This document shows, in pieces, positions 13,001 through 26,100 of a stretch of DNA of 64,000 bases. Source of the stretch: Apostichopus japonicus (lineage: Eukaryota > Echinodermata > Holothuroidea > Aspidochirotida > Stichopodidae); contig NC_092574.1 in assembly GCF_037975245.1 (NCBI RefSeq), positions 25,774,713 to 25,838,712 on the forward strand, given 5' to 3'. Numbering within the stretch: the stretch's first letter is position 1; every line of letters begins with the position of its first letter. The position numbers were made by a program, and so were the translations under genes. The notes below the pieces were generated by a model. It was not told the DNA's origin. It made no database searches and saw only the letters and a list, made by a program, of their open reading frames with translations.

Positions 13001-16000
13001 TGCTCCCACTGAATAGTATCATGTCTGCTTCTACATCTCTGAGACACATACCTTTGTTTCGGTTTGTTGTGACAACCAGCTCATTTGAACGGGATACCTC
13101 ACATCCAGCATTTACCGAAAGATGCATTTGAGAGTGGGGACCGTTTTAAAAAAAAAACGTTTTATGACCGGGATTTGGCTGATTTATTAAAAACATGCAA
13201 TAAAAAATAATAAATAAATTTAAGAAAAAAGTAAAATCACTGATTTGAATTTAACAAAAATATACTTTTTTTTCAAATAATAGTTTTGAACGTTGTTGCA
13301 ATATCGTCTAATATCTATTTACAGATGGTGAAAAGTTCGTACCTTCACTATTAATACTTGATGTATGCATATCTTGTATATATAGTACTATATACCCATG
13401 ATGCATCACTCATTAAAAAGAAAGGAGTTGATAAACCTTACTCTTCCATTTATCACCAGACCATAAATTAAGCACTCTGCCTTTTAAGATTCCTTTCCAA
13501 ACAAACATTTAAAAATTAAGAACCTGAAATAGTCCAGATTTTATAACACTTTGGCAATATTTAAGTTTGTTCTGTTTGATCATTGTTTGGAAGGGAGAGT
13601 GTGGGTAGTTTCTCTCATTTTATCATGCATTCACATGTATACTTTTTCATACACTTAGAGTGCAGCTTAAATATATATTCACTTGACAGGTTTACTTATT
13701 TCTACAGCTTCCTTTACTTCCATGGTATGTTGACAGGATTTAATTGTCAGTCTGTGGCGACCACATCAACATGGTGTCACAAACACAGTAGGAAGAGTTC
13801 AGAGGTAGCGCCCCCCCCCCCCATTCCTTTAAATATACACTATATCTCAGTGCATCTGTTTCTTTAAAGCAGTTCTATATAGTTTGCGAGACAATTTTTA
13901 TCAAATCAATGTAGGGAATAATGACAACAACACCATCACAACTATAAATCAAAGCTTAGGCAGACTACTCGGTTGTCATCACTGAATGTAGCCCAGGGCT
14001 TTGAGATTAAGTGAACCAAGTACTAAGTACTAGATCCGAATACAGACAAATGTATACAGATTACAGAATATCACAAAATAAACAGAATGGATTGCTGTCG
14101 GTGATCACCTGCAGCCTGGCCAAACACCTCACTGTCACTTTAAATCCTTGTCATATCTCGATAGGTTGGAGTACTGTAATAGTTACGTTAGTGCCAGAAA
14201 TTAAAGGGGCACAGTGTTAGGATAATACACAACACTTATTTGGACTCTGATTGCATTGTCCAGCGGTTAAAGGCCTATGTCTGTTGTGTCAGTTATGCTT
14301 ATCAATCTATATGTTTGAATGCTTCCATATTAATATTTGGGGGTTAGAGAGGCAAAGTTCCCAACTATTCATTCTTTATTAATTAACATGAAACTCTAGA
14401 GATTCTCATTGAAGAAAGATCACTATAGTTTTTTCTTGACTTTTGAAACAATACTTTATGGTGCAAATATTCCAAATAGTATCACAGTAAGCTACTGTAC
14501 TATGCAGAAGGTAACATTTAGTTTATGAATATTCATAAGACCCTAATCCAATCACCAATCAGACAGTTTTTCTGACAATTAGTTTTCTATGTGTCTACAC
14601 TTCCTTTATTATTCTCTGCACAAGTAAAAGTATTTATTCTAACTCGTCCTGTTAACCCCCTTGCTTGTCTTGAATATTCACTTTGTTTAAACCAATCATA
14701 CTAGTGTATATCTGATGTATGTAAATGATCATATTGCATCAACCTTTCCCATCTTTATTTTCTTAAGACAAGAAATATTATTAACAAAAATTTTTTTAAA
14801 TAAAAGTATCCTTGAGACTGCAATGTATCTTTTTGAACCAGCAAAATAGATAGCATGATAATAAGTGATTCAGAAGAAGGCAACGGTGGGGGTCTTTAAT
14901 TATAGAGAATTAAACTCCCGGTGATCACAACAGGGAATTTCCTCTTTGATAAAAAATAGAAGAGAAAAGACAACAATGTTCCATTATACCAGTGAGCTGC
15001 CAGGGGGTTGCCAGTTCCCTGATTATAACTGTACTATTAAGAAATTTGTCACGGTTCAACTCTGTCGCCCCCCCCCCCCCCTAAAAAAACAGCAATTTAG
15101 AATGTAAGGCTTGGCAATAAAGTAAAATAGACAGAGGCATATAAAAGAGAGCTGGTGGACAATAATTGGTAATTCACAGTAACATCTCGTCACCAAGGTG
15201 ATACTATGTAGTAATTTGATTCATTATGATCAATATTATAAACTTAAAGCCAAGGTTGCTTTGTGAAATTACCATCTTGATTCAGATAATGTGGTTACTC
15301 ATATTGCAAAAACATGAAGTAACGTGACATGTGACTGTGGTATTTTGAAATTTCAGATATATATACTTTCAGAAGAAGCTGGCTCCAACCCAGGTAATTC
15401 ATAGTTCAGTTTTCAAATAGTTTCTACCAAAAATTCTGAACAGTCTTTTTTTTTTTTTAATTCTCAGTAAATACCTACCAGCAATTCACTTTGATAGCTT
15501 AAAAATAGTTTTTTTTTATTTTGGGGGGTGGGAGGGGGGGGGCAATTGTTCAATTTTGCCTCCTTAACACTTGATCAAAACTGATATAATGCTTCTTGGT
15601 CATTTCACAATTTTAAGTGTCATTTTCCATGGCTGCATGTCAAATATGCTAAATTATAATCTGTTGACTACTTCACCCATGTTTCCACATTACAACTCAT
15701 GTTTTATAGACACTCGAAACTATTTAGGCTTGGTCATACTCAACTTGGACGTACCAAGCACTGCTACCAGGAAATATTTCAACTCCAGGGTGGATGAAGA
15801 ACTAATGTGAAGTTGTCATCAACAGTAGAGGGGGCTATTCAGACCGTGCACTAATTCAGATGGTGTACTGTATACCTTATTCCTAGTTTGAACTTTGAAT
15901 AAATAAAGGGCAAAGGCCCTATGAACGTTAGAAAAAAAAGGTCAGTTGTTATATATCACAAATTAAACAAAAACATATGCCTGCCACTGTGTTAGAGTAT

Positions 16001-18955
16001 TTTTTTCTTTTGCTGGTGCGGTGACCTTTAATTCTCTGTATAATGTATGAATTTTATATTTCCCAATTAAACAATTTGCATACTTTTCTCCCCCACCCCC
16101 CCCCCCCATCTCCTGACAGTTTAAAATGTTGTATTTGCTTACTCCATGCAACTTTAGGTTTCAGTGTTATATTTTCTCTTTTGTTTCTTGCTGCATATAG
16201 TGTCATAATTGTATAGTATCCTGTTTGACTGATGGATTCATCATTTCAAAGTAATTCTTCTGATCTTATTACTCTGATAAATACAAATTACACAACAGCA
16301 GAAGCTATGTCAAATCTGCTGAATCAGGACCTTATTGAGGATCTGTAAATCAAACAGTCTGAGCCATAAAAGGACTTCAAATGGAAAGGCATACACAGAC
16401 AGCACTTTACAATATCACAATAAAAAAATAAAATTTAGACTTAGCTGTAAGTAAGAAACAAAACATCAATCCACTTCAACCTTAGAATAAAAGAACAGTC
16501 TAGCATTAAAAAGCATGGATTCTTTCTTTGCTAAAATGCAAGGCCGGTCAACTTCAGAGTTTAAGTACATCTTTGCATAAAAAACACAAATTCACTCGTA
16601 TTAATTAGGGTATGTAAAATTCCCAGCACTTTTAACATCAGGCTGGAATGCTACAATCAAAGTCATCAAAGAAAGATGAAAAAGAAAGCAAAAGATGTGA
16701 TTTGGATGCCAATTTGCATCTATACTATCAAAATGGAGTGTTGGCTCAGTGGTTAACGCCGGCGCCTTTCAATCATAAGGTCCCCAGTTCGAGTCACTCC
16801 AAGATTAATGTATGTCGTCCAGTTATAGAGTTGTTGACAATTAACAATTCATAATCATGGACGTTAAATATGAATGTAAGAGACTGACTTCGGTCAGCTT
16901 GCCACTTTGATAAGCCAATGAGGCTTCTTCGCGTGTTCCTGCTTGCAGGAGGATCTAATATACATATACATATACACATAAAATTGCTTAATATGTGAAA
17001 TTCACTTTTTGGTACAAATATGTGAACAAATGAATGTTGAGGATAAATTTCACCTGGTTGTTTAGGCTAGGTTTCTCTTTGTCAATTTGACTAGAGCTGG
17101 GCTATCCTTTTAACTCCCAACAGTTAGCTTTCTCTCACCTTAGATTGCAAATAGAATGATCCACCTTTCTTTTTGTCATTGACAGCAAACAGGTGGTTAT
17201 AACTCTTTGATATTTCTTCAGCATCTACTTTTGATATATTGAGGATTTTCTGGGCTTCTTCTACCGTCATCCCAGAGAGGCTGTTGGCAGCAGCTGTTTT
17301 TGCTCCTGCTTGGCCTCCACCTCTTTGCTTAGCTGCTTGTTGACTAGCTATATAAACACACAGAAATAAAACAAATCATATTTTCTGTGCTTTCAGATAC
17401 ATGAGTTGCAATATTAGTTTATATTCAATTAAGACTTGTGGATCACATTTCTGGAAATAGTGCATATCCTAAACATTATACATATATAGAAGAAATATTC
17501 ATGCAGTCTTCAACAAATTTCTCTCGAACATCTATGGCTTGTACCGTCCAACAAAAAGGTAAAACATGGTAAATCCAAACTTTTTCACACAAAAATCTTT
17601 TGAAAAGATCTTCTGATGGCTAAAGCTGATTGATTGTCAAACTTGCTGAAAATTGTCTCAGAATGCACCACTTCGTGTTCGAATTCTACTTTTGGCTGGA
17701 GAGAACCCCCAGACACTGTACATTGAAGTTGGCTTCAACAACCCTATGATTGCACCCCTCTCTTGTAGAATCCTGCATTTGCCCAGGTTGACACTTCTAT
17801 AACATTCTTTAAGCAGCTTTTCCATTAGAGTGACAATCTTACCAAACCTACTGATTAATCCTCAAAATAATATTGCAATTGATCAGACTATGACATCCTC
17901 CTCATGTTTTTTGGAAGATGAATGCTCAGTGAGCAAGTCATAATATATTCAAATAATACTTACAGTAGTTACTCAACATTTCATTTATACCAAAACGCAT
18001 TTTATAGTGTTTTTAAGTATTCATCACAGGTACAAAGCAACTTGGCAAATTTTCAAAGTATTTGGTACATTTTTAGGCATTATTTGAAATAAAACTGTAC
18101 TAGCCATGCTTAAGTGAATTATCTTGTAGCAAACAACATCTAACAAATCAACTCAAAAACATTATTTTTCAGTAACAGCAAAATTTATCAGTGTAACACT
18201 TAACAGCTCAAAAACCTTTCTTTAAAGAAGGATAAAGCCAAATTCAAACATGACTGATGGAACAAGAACACATTCTAAGCATCCTGGTGACATTTGCATC
18301 TAATCTCTATGTGCATGATATATCAAAAACTAAAAACTGTCACAGTTTGCACTGTGAGTGAACTTGAAGCAAACAGGTGTGAAATCATAGTCGCACACTG
18401 ACAAAAAAATGTTTTCTTTTACTTTATTTTTCACTTTACTGTTTTGACTTTGGATCAGACTGGGTTCCAGCTTTCTCTTAGAAGGTGATGCGAAGTTGAC
18501 AATATACTAATGATGGTTGCTTTGTCATGCTGAAATGCATGCCAAGTTTAGGCAGAAAACGTTTGATTAAACTTTGAAGAAAATTGCAACGCAAATTTGC
18601 TAGTGTGAGTGTATGACATGATTGACATCATACGTGTTTGCTCCAAGTTCACTACGGCTGCAAAACGTGTCAACTTCACATGTTGTTATATCTCCAAAAC
18701 TGAATGTACAGTATAAGAATTAAATCAATGCAAACTTCCCCAGGGTGCTTAGAAATATGCTCCTCGTTTATCTGTTGAATGTTAATTTTCCTCTGTACAC
18801 TATCCCCTTTAACAGCAGGTTCTACAGGCTACAATATATTACATTTATAATACCATGAGATACATACCTTGAATTTCTTGCCTCAGTGCTTTAGCAAATG
18901 CCCTGCCAACAACCTGCCCACCAAGGACAATTATCTGCGCCAAATATTTGGCAGC
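10031..18955 (-). CDS. PAM16: PAM16/Magmas, mitochondrial import inner membrane motor subunit
   Basis: Exons in coding order are 18955-18868, 17347-17139 and 10144-10031 (stop TGA), all with GT/AG sites and matching phases. The protein begins [20 protein letters not shown], the hydrophobic N-terminus of the family. It then has a J-like domain with [20 protein letters not shown] and [20 protein letters not shown], and ends with [13 protein letters not shown] plus a short divergent tail. The HPD motif of true J-proteins is absent, as expected for PAM16, which pairs with PAM18/DNAJC19 and restrains mtHsp70 at the TIM23 channel. With an initiator Met the product would be 137 aa (human 125). The exon with the ATG was not identified: the phase suggests it ends ATG|gt somewhere in 18956-20190, and CAT at 19898-19900 is one weak candidate. 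The last intron is nearly 7 kb. Confidence 0.93.
10145..17138 (-). other. last intron of PAM16 (7 kb)
   Basis: No exon was recognised inside. The intron contains an (ATTT)n run at about 11690-11724, poly-C tracts near 13810, 15069 and 16097, and a plus-strand full-length SINE at 16735-16959. The longest open frame (12099-12668, plus strand) is low complexity and carries no recognisable domain, so it is not called as a gene. Confidence 0.7.
16735..16959 (+). mobile_element. tRNA-derived SINE, full-length copy
   Basis: The head reads as a tRNA-like unit: GGAGTG at its start can pair with CACTCC about 65 bp later. The A-box-like word GGCTCAGTGGTTAACGCC and the B-box-like word CCAGTTCGAGTCACTCC lie between them. 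A shared body of about 150 bp follows, ending GCAGGAGGATCTAA, then a TATACA-rich tail. It lies antisense in PAM16 intron 3. The source tRNA cannot be named safely from the anticodon loop. Confidence 0.9.
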
Positions 18956-20192
18956 CTTGAGGATATAACAGAAAATATATTGAATCGAAAAGATGAAGGT
19001 TTTACGTTTTACCTGTGACTGTACCAGTTTCCATCTAATAAAAGGATGTCTTTGTAAATGAAGTTTTTCAATGAATGAAGAACCATCAGCTTCTTAGGGT
19101 TCATCAATTAGTTCAAACATCTATGTAACATAGACAGTGGCCTTTAGATAACAGCCCTGTAAAATATACTTGAATCATCAATTGTACTTTACTTCTAAAT
19201 TTATGACTAGAACCTAGGCCTAGGCAAGGTTATGTCATCCATTTTAACATGGTCTGAAACTAAAAGCACTTATTTGAGATCCAAAACCAATGCCATTCGA
19301 AGGGTTACCTTAACTGATAAGTACTATGAGTATGAGTGTATCATGACAACTATTACTCAGCCAACAAAATCTTGTCTAATTGTCCTTCCAAATGGTGCTG
19401 AGTTACATTGGCAAGTGAGCATACAAATGCCATAAATGTAAATCTAGTGTTGGATTATCATATTACTGAATTAGTACTGTACCTTACAACCTGATTTACT
19501 GTAGGCCTAAAATCATGCTACTTGTTTTAAAATGGGAACAGCTACTGCTCTATAGGATACAATACTAGCTTTCCCTGAATTTACACGTAAATTTACACTA
19601 AAATATCAACAAAACTGACTCAAAATAATATTTATCATGCGAATTAGATCTACTTTGGTCTATGGCCTAGTAATAGGACTATTACAACTTCAATTCCAGG
19701 CCCAGTCCAGTACTACTACTACTACTAGTGTAGTAGTACAAGGTACAGTAAAAGTGATCGCAGAAGTGGTACGTACAAGTTATGTGATGCCCACAAAACA
19801 AAAACCTTGACCCAATGCATTAACACCTAGCATTTGACTAAACGTAATACCATTGATAAAATGTAAGACACTGGATGATGATAATAATTTAACAAACCAT
19901 TTCAATCACTACTAAGATCAATTAGATTCAGTTCAGCGAAGATATTTAGGCCCACCGTGACTGCGTAGTTATAACTAAGATGACTTCTATGCACTTTTTC
20001 AGATGTTGCGCAATGAGGTTAACGAATTTCGAGACATGTGAGCTACAGTGTGTACAGTTCTATACTGTTTCTTTATTGCGTAACTAGTACGTGTCAAGCT
20101 AACGTTAGGCTACTTGACCTCAGCTAGACTACGTTACGAACTATAGCAGATGACACGTACATAAAATATCATTCCAGACGCCAAACATAAAA
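18956..20192. promoter_or_regulatory. head-to-head PAM16/LRRC59 5' region
   Basis: This 1.2 kb separates PAM16 exon 2 (minus) from the LRRC59 start codon (plus), so it must contain the PAM16 start exon and both transcription starts. It carries several TAGGCCTA/CCTAGGCCTAG-type words (for example near 19210 and 19503) and a short (TAC)n run at about 19712-19740. No TATA box or CpG-rich core stands out. Shared promoter use is inferred from the geometry only. Confidence 0.5.
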
Positions 20193-23100
20193 ATGGGATC
20201 AAAAATTAAAACAAATTTGAAAGACAAATTGGATGGCAATGAGTTGGACTTGAGTTTGAGTAATCTGACAAAGGTCCCTGTAAAAGACATTGTAAGTAAA
20301 TATTGGATCGGTCTTTACTATTAGTAATCACTAATACTAGGCCTACGTATCTGTATCGCCTACGTAATTAATAGATGCTAGGCCTACTATTGCAACCACC
20401 TTTTAACTTTTTTTAGTAAATTACACTTCAATTATGCCTAGCCTAATCGCAATTGCTCACATATAGGCATAGGCGTATATATGTAGGCATATGCTACATG
20501 ATTAAAGTTTAAATACATTTAAAGCAGAACTAGTTTGGATAGAATACACCAGAAAGCTTTCTGTCTTGTCGCAGCTTGTTGAGCAGGATACATAATAAAA
20601 TGGGAATGAAACTGTGGTGGTCACTATTTTGAAATCAGACTTGACTGTAGCCGATATTCACTAAGAAGTAGCATAAGTACCACAGAATAAAAAAGACATA
20701 AATTTATGATGCTAACTGATACTTCCGACAATATGTTACAATTTTTGCATGTCCCCCAATTTCCATGGATTCTCCAAGGGACGAAATAGTTTTAGAGAAT
20801 TGATTAGCAATAATTGCTCGACAATTCTTGGAAATAGCAATTAGCATTAGCAGGTACTGCATCTTTTGCTAATCAAAAGTAATATTGATTAGCAACTGGC
20901 AATTCTTGGGTAGCAAATTGCTATGCGAACGCAGTTATTTCGTCCCTTGTGTAATATTGTGACGAGCCCGCTTCCTCCGATAGTAAAACTATATCGGGAC
21001 TCGCGATAGAAAGGTACTGGGATATCTTGATGCCGTATTTATGCTTCTTCAGGAGATGTCTCGAACGGAAGAAAACAATGACTTCACACAAAAAACAATT
21101 TGACGAGATAGGATTTGATTATTGATTAGGTATAATTTCTTCTCTGTCGATTCTCTTTACAAATAAACTAAATTACAATGATTTGACTTGACTTGACTCC
21201 GTCAATTAAACAATTAGAAAGAGTGATGAAATGGTGACGAAGCAACGAACTGATCACGGAGCGCTGACGGAGTGATAAATTTGCTGACCAAGTGATAAAT
21301 TTGCTGACGGAGTGCTCAAACTTTCGGCCTCCTTTTACTTTTAAACCTTACTTCCATAAAATCTCACTGCGCACAATCAGTAGGCAGCCAATAACCTGAC
21401 CATCCTGTATTAACTTAATGATATAAAAATAAGTGCGCTGGCACTGATCTGCCCTGATTGGTTGGGAGTTTGGAAGTCCATCCCCTTTCTATGGAAACTT
21501 CCATACCACATAAGAGAACCTTCTCGAATGTTCCACAGACATAATGGAATCTATTTTGGGAAAAGGCCCTGTACCAAGATTCAATAAGATAGTTAAAAAC
21601 TTCTCGTGGGAAAACTGAATCCATGACCTAGATAAATACATAAGAGGCCCGTAAGGTGTCTCGATGGAGTTTTTCGGTAACATCAAAGAGATGGTATCAC
21701 TATTTCATAACACTTGTTCTCACATGGATTTATGTAGCTGTCCCCATATGGAAAGTATTCCTGGAAATGTCCCAGTTTATTTAGTGCCAAGGGAAAACGT
21801 TTACAACAACAATCATAGAGTTCATCTATGACTCACAGATGAAGGCATCCCACATCATATCATACTTTGGTAGGCCTAGCTGGTAATTCACATGAAAAAC
21901 ACTGTTTTGCACATGAGTGATTAATCATGAGACTCACAGGTACCATCCAGTTTTTTCACTTTGGATTATTTTAAATCTTGGCAAAAATTGCTTGCATCTG
22001 GATAACATTCTAAACTTGGGAGTTTGACTATTATCTCTGAAACATAGGAAGTTGCCAAAACATTGAGAAGCCATCAAACATCCTTCTCTCCTTTCAAATC
22101 CAAATGTACAGTGTAGGTAAGTGTCCCTCAGTGGCAAAATGTAGGGGTCAACATCATGTCCCCAGATTCTGTGGAAAATATGGTCACCTTATTATACAAG
22201 ACAACCAGATTGCCCTAATTCATGTCATATCTCAGAAAGTAATTTCAAGACATACAACCACTGTGAAGCTTCAGGTTGTGGCGACCTGAAGTTGTGCCTG
22301 CATTGACAGTTGAAGTTTGTGATCTTGGCCCAAGTTTTTCATAAGGTTGCACCTATTCGCCCAGCAGCACGGCAAATAAGGTGAAGTGCCCTCACTATTT
22401 ATCTGACAGTTTGGTGGATAAGTAAATGCATCATCTTATTACTCTGGTAGCCAGATGAATACAGTCTAACACTGACAATATTCCCCTGGCTGCCAGGCGA
22501 ATAAGAAACGTGACATGTTATTTACCTGGCAGTCAGACAAATAATTTTTACTGCCTAGTTATTTGTCGTCTGACTGCCATGCATAACTTGACACGTATCC
22601 GTTCATCCAGGCAGTTGGGCAAAGATGAAACCTCATGTTGAAAGCCTCATGTTGTGTATCTATAGTTAAATTAAAACAGTACAGATAGAATGCTAAACTT
22701 ATGCATTATGATCTCATCACAGTAAAATGGTAGATGTGGTTGATCTTATATCTTCCCAAACATTGTCAAGTGTTGTGTTGAATAGAGCATTGTGGAAGTG
22801 CATTGAAACAGGACTACTTGTAATCCACCCAACAGTTTCCAAATGTAATGTGAATATGGATCACATTGCACCCTTAATGCATGGTACTTCATCATCGAGT
22901 GTGGACATTCTAAGCTCTGTGTTCTGATTGGTTAATTAACTGCATTATGAATAGTTGGAGTATACTGTACTCTTGTTTCCACGTGGCTGCTGGGTGAATA
23001 GCCACAATGTTTCATAATTTATACACTAGTCTTGGCTTTGAATAATTGTTGTTTGTGTTTCTTTTTACCCTGTTATAGGCAGCGCTCACCAAGGCAAACA

Positions 23101-26100
23101 CTTTGGATTTATCCTGTAACCAGCTGACAACATTACCAGTGAGTACTCAGATGTTTCGCATTTTTTTGTTCCTTTCATTTTAAAGTTTGCTGGTTGTGTT
23201 TTATTATTCATAGCCATTATTTACTTCAGTGCTCCTCTCTCACTTTTCCATTCACCTGACCTTTGACATGGTTAACGTTCCAGCATTAAGTCCCTTTTAT
23301 TCTACTTTGTAAATTATCTCCGCTCGTAAATACTGAACCCGAACCAAGAACGTTTGGAGTTTCCAATTAACTACCAGATTCACTCAAGTTACTTTTTTTG
23401 CAGTGTTCTGTTTTATCCTTTTTGTCTAAGGAGGTGTGGTCAGCTGGTAACTATGGTAACTCTTAAGGTCATCAGTGTTTGCCTGAAATTTCAGCACTAA
23501 AATGAAATTGAGCAAACTTGCTCCTAGAGGCGCTCATCCTCCAAATTATTCCCAGAGATTGAGGAGTGTTTGAAGTAGATAATTAAATGTCTCACCTAGA
23601 GTGGCTGTATACAGTTTGTTGAAATGTCAGGATGAGTGACCATTAAGGTGACTTTCTAGTGCTTTGGGGGCAATACTGATGAGTTTTAGACGTGAATTGG
23701 GACAAATATTCTCAAGATATTGAACATCTGTTGTAACCATAACAACATGTGCAAGCATATATCTGATGTTGAGGGAAATTAATTGACCAAAACTCTGGGC
23801 TGCCCTTTAAAGTGGAACGATAGTGACAGAAAAAAAATCTCTCATTTTCATATATAATGTAGTTCATATGTTACCAAGGAACCCATTTTTTTAATTTTCC
23901 AAATAGCACACCGGAAAGTTATAAAAAAGGGAATTATAACGTGGTTTTTCGTCTCCGTAATTTTCTATCATTGCAGCATATTTAATAAATAAATAAATTA
24001 CTCAATAATAAATTCACAAATGACTTATTAAAATGCCTAACTAGGAATGGTCTTTCTTTGTTTCTTTCACAGGAAAATTTTTGCACTCTCACAAGATTTG
24101 TTAGATTGGACCTCAGCAAAAATGCCCTGACTAGTCTTCCGGATAACTTTGGACAACTCGTAAACCTCCGCCACTTGGACCTCTTGGGAAATAAACTTGA
24201 ACGGTTGCCAATTAGTTTTGCTGAGCTGGAAAATCTAAAGTGGCTTGACTTGAAGAACAATCCGTTAGTGGAGCCACCCCAAAAGATGGTTGGAGATTGC
24301 TTGGATGACAAACAATGTAAATTGTGTGCTCAGAGGGTGAGTCTATGTTAGAGAAGCAACAATCCAACATAGCATTTGTTGCAGTATCTCATTAAAGGGT
24401 GTGAAGACTCGCGCACAAAGAAACATCTCATGCCGGTAATCTGACCTAGTTTCGAATGAGGTGTAACAGAAGTGTTAGACACCACCATCAATCCCAGAAA
24501 ATGCACACACACACAGCTTGCTACCGTCGGTAATTAGACACAATAATTACACAATCATGACCTTGCTTTTTTATTTTGCCAAAATTTTGGTCCATTTACA
24601 GAGAAATTTAAAGAAAAGAAAACATTAGTTGGACACATGTGCGGGCAGACGTATTTACCTCTCTCTCTGTTCATACGTGTACTTAAAGGCTATATTTAGG
24701 TTGACTTACAGTTTAATATAGTCTCTTTCTCTCAAATAACGTTTGTCTAGCAAAGTGATCCATTCCAAGGAAACATGTAATAAATACGCTCAAGAAGAGT
24801 AATTAATTGCTTTACTGGCAGTGGAATCCAGGACTGTACTGAGTCCAGCAGAAATTGTTAAATATGTAGTCTACATTGTTTGGCAATGTAATATGTAAAT
24901 AGAGGTCGTGACATTTGCTCTTGCATACTTCTGACTAATGTTTGAATATTCATGAACTGTTACTTTGTTAGTAAACAAATTTGATGTTTACATTTCGATA
25001 TGCGGTCCCTTGATCTCTACAAACAAGTTTTTGCCAATTAAGTATGTATGGTCATGATTTTGTACATATTTATGCCAAGAAAGACTGTAGGGATAGTATC
25101 AGTTTGACCGTGTTTGTTAATGGAATGCAAAATGAGACCTAAAGTGGTGCAGAAAGGTCAGGAAACACAGCTGTAAGGGCTATTTTGTTTTGTCTAAACT
25201 CTGAGTATTTAAATAATTAAAAAAACTACAGTATTCTGTTTAAGATTACTTTTTAAGAAAAAGTCACCCAGGAAAGAACCTGGGCACGAAAACCAAACTA
25301 CCAAACGACTGATCCGCTCTCAGCCCCAGTCCCCTTGCATCGGGACTGTGACTGTGTGATCATCGTCAGGTGTGTATCACCATTCCCGAAGGGAACAGAT
25401 ACTACACATGATCTTAGCCAAAAGGCCGAGAAGCGATTCTGTTTAAGATTGCTGGGATTATATACAGTGCAAACTATGTGGACAGAGGACATTCATTTTG
25501 TCATCTTGTGTACCTCTACAGGACATTCTCTGAGACCTTTAGTTTTGTTTTTTTCTTGTGCAAAACTTTACACTTTCTTTTGAGGTTGCTCAAGTCTAAG
25601 GTTGAGGAATTCCACCCAACATGAATGTGAAACGAAGAGATTGTAGGGATAGAAATTAAAGAGGATGTACTAAGAGGATGCTTACAGTATATGTAATTGG
25701 GCCGTGATTAATTATTCTGGTATTGTTTTTATCAGTGACATGACATTCTCATCACAGGTTCTCCGTTACATGAAAGACTTGAAAGAGATTTACGATCGGA
25801 AGAGAATAGCTTTACTGGAGATACAGCGAGGTTAGTCACTCAAAGAAACTGAAACTGATGAAAAGTGAAGAACATTTATGTAACTTTTATGTATAATTTG
25901 ATTATCTCATTAGCATCCCAAGCCAGTTGAGATGTATCCGTCAGTCTTTCTATCTGTATGTCCAATTCAGCTTAAAGGGACACTGTACTCTGACATTTAG
26001 GTCTGTATGTATCAAAGGTGTCCTAGTTGTTACCTATGTCAGGTGCTTCATTAGTCCGTATGCAAAATAAAGTATGCTAAAGGTCATGTAGGGTCAGGGC

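Noticed and set aside
16735-16805. Functional tRNA genes at the heads of the SINE copies
   Set aside because: The tRNA-like parts are continuous with the SINE body, are repeated at several loci, and lack a convincing anticodon stem.
23660-23700. CTGATGAG word suggesting a hammerhead ribozyme
   Set aside because: The required GAAA after stem II is absent and stems I and III do not form.
25251-25437. Functional U2 snRNA gene on the minus strand
   Set aside because: Only the first 44 or so bases match U2; the Sm site and stem-loops III/IV are missing and target duplications flank the locus.
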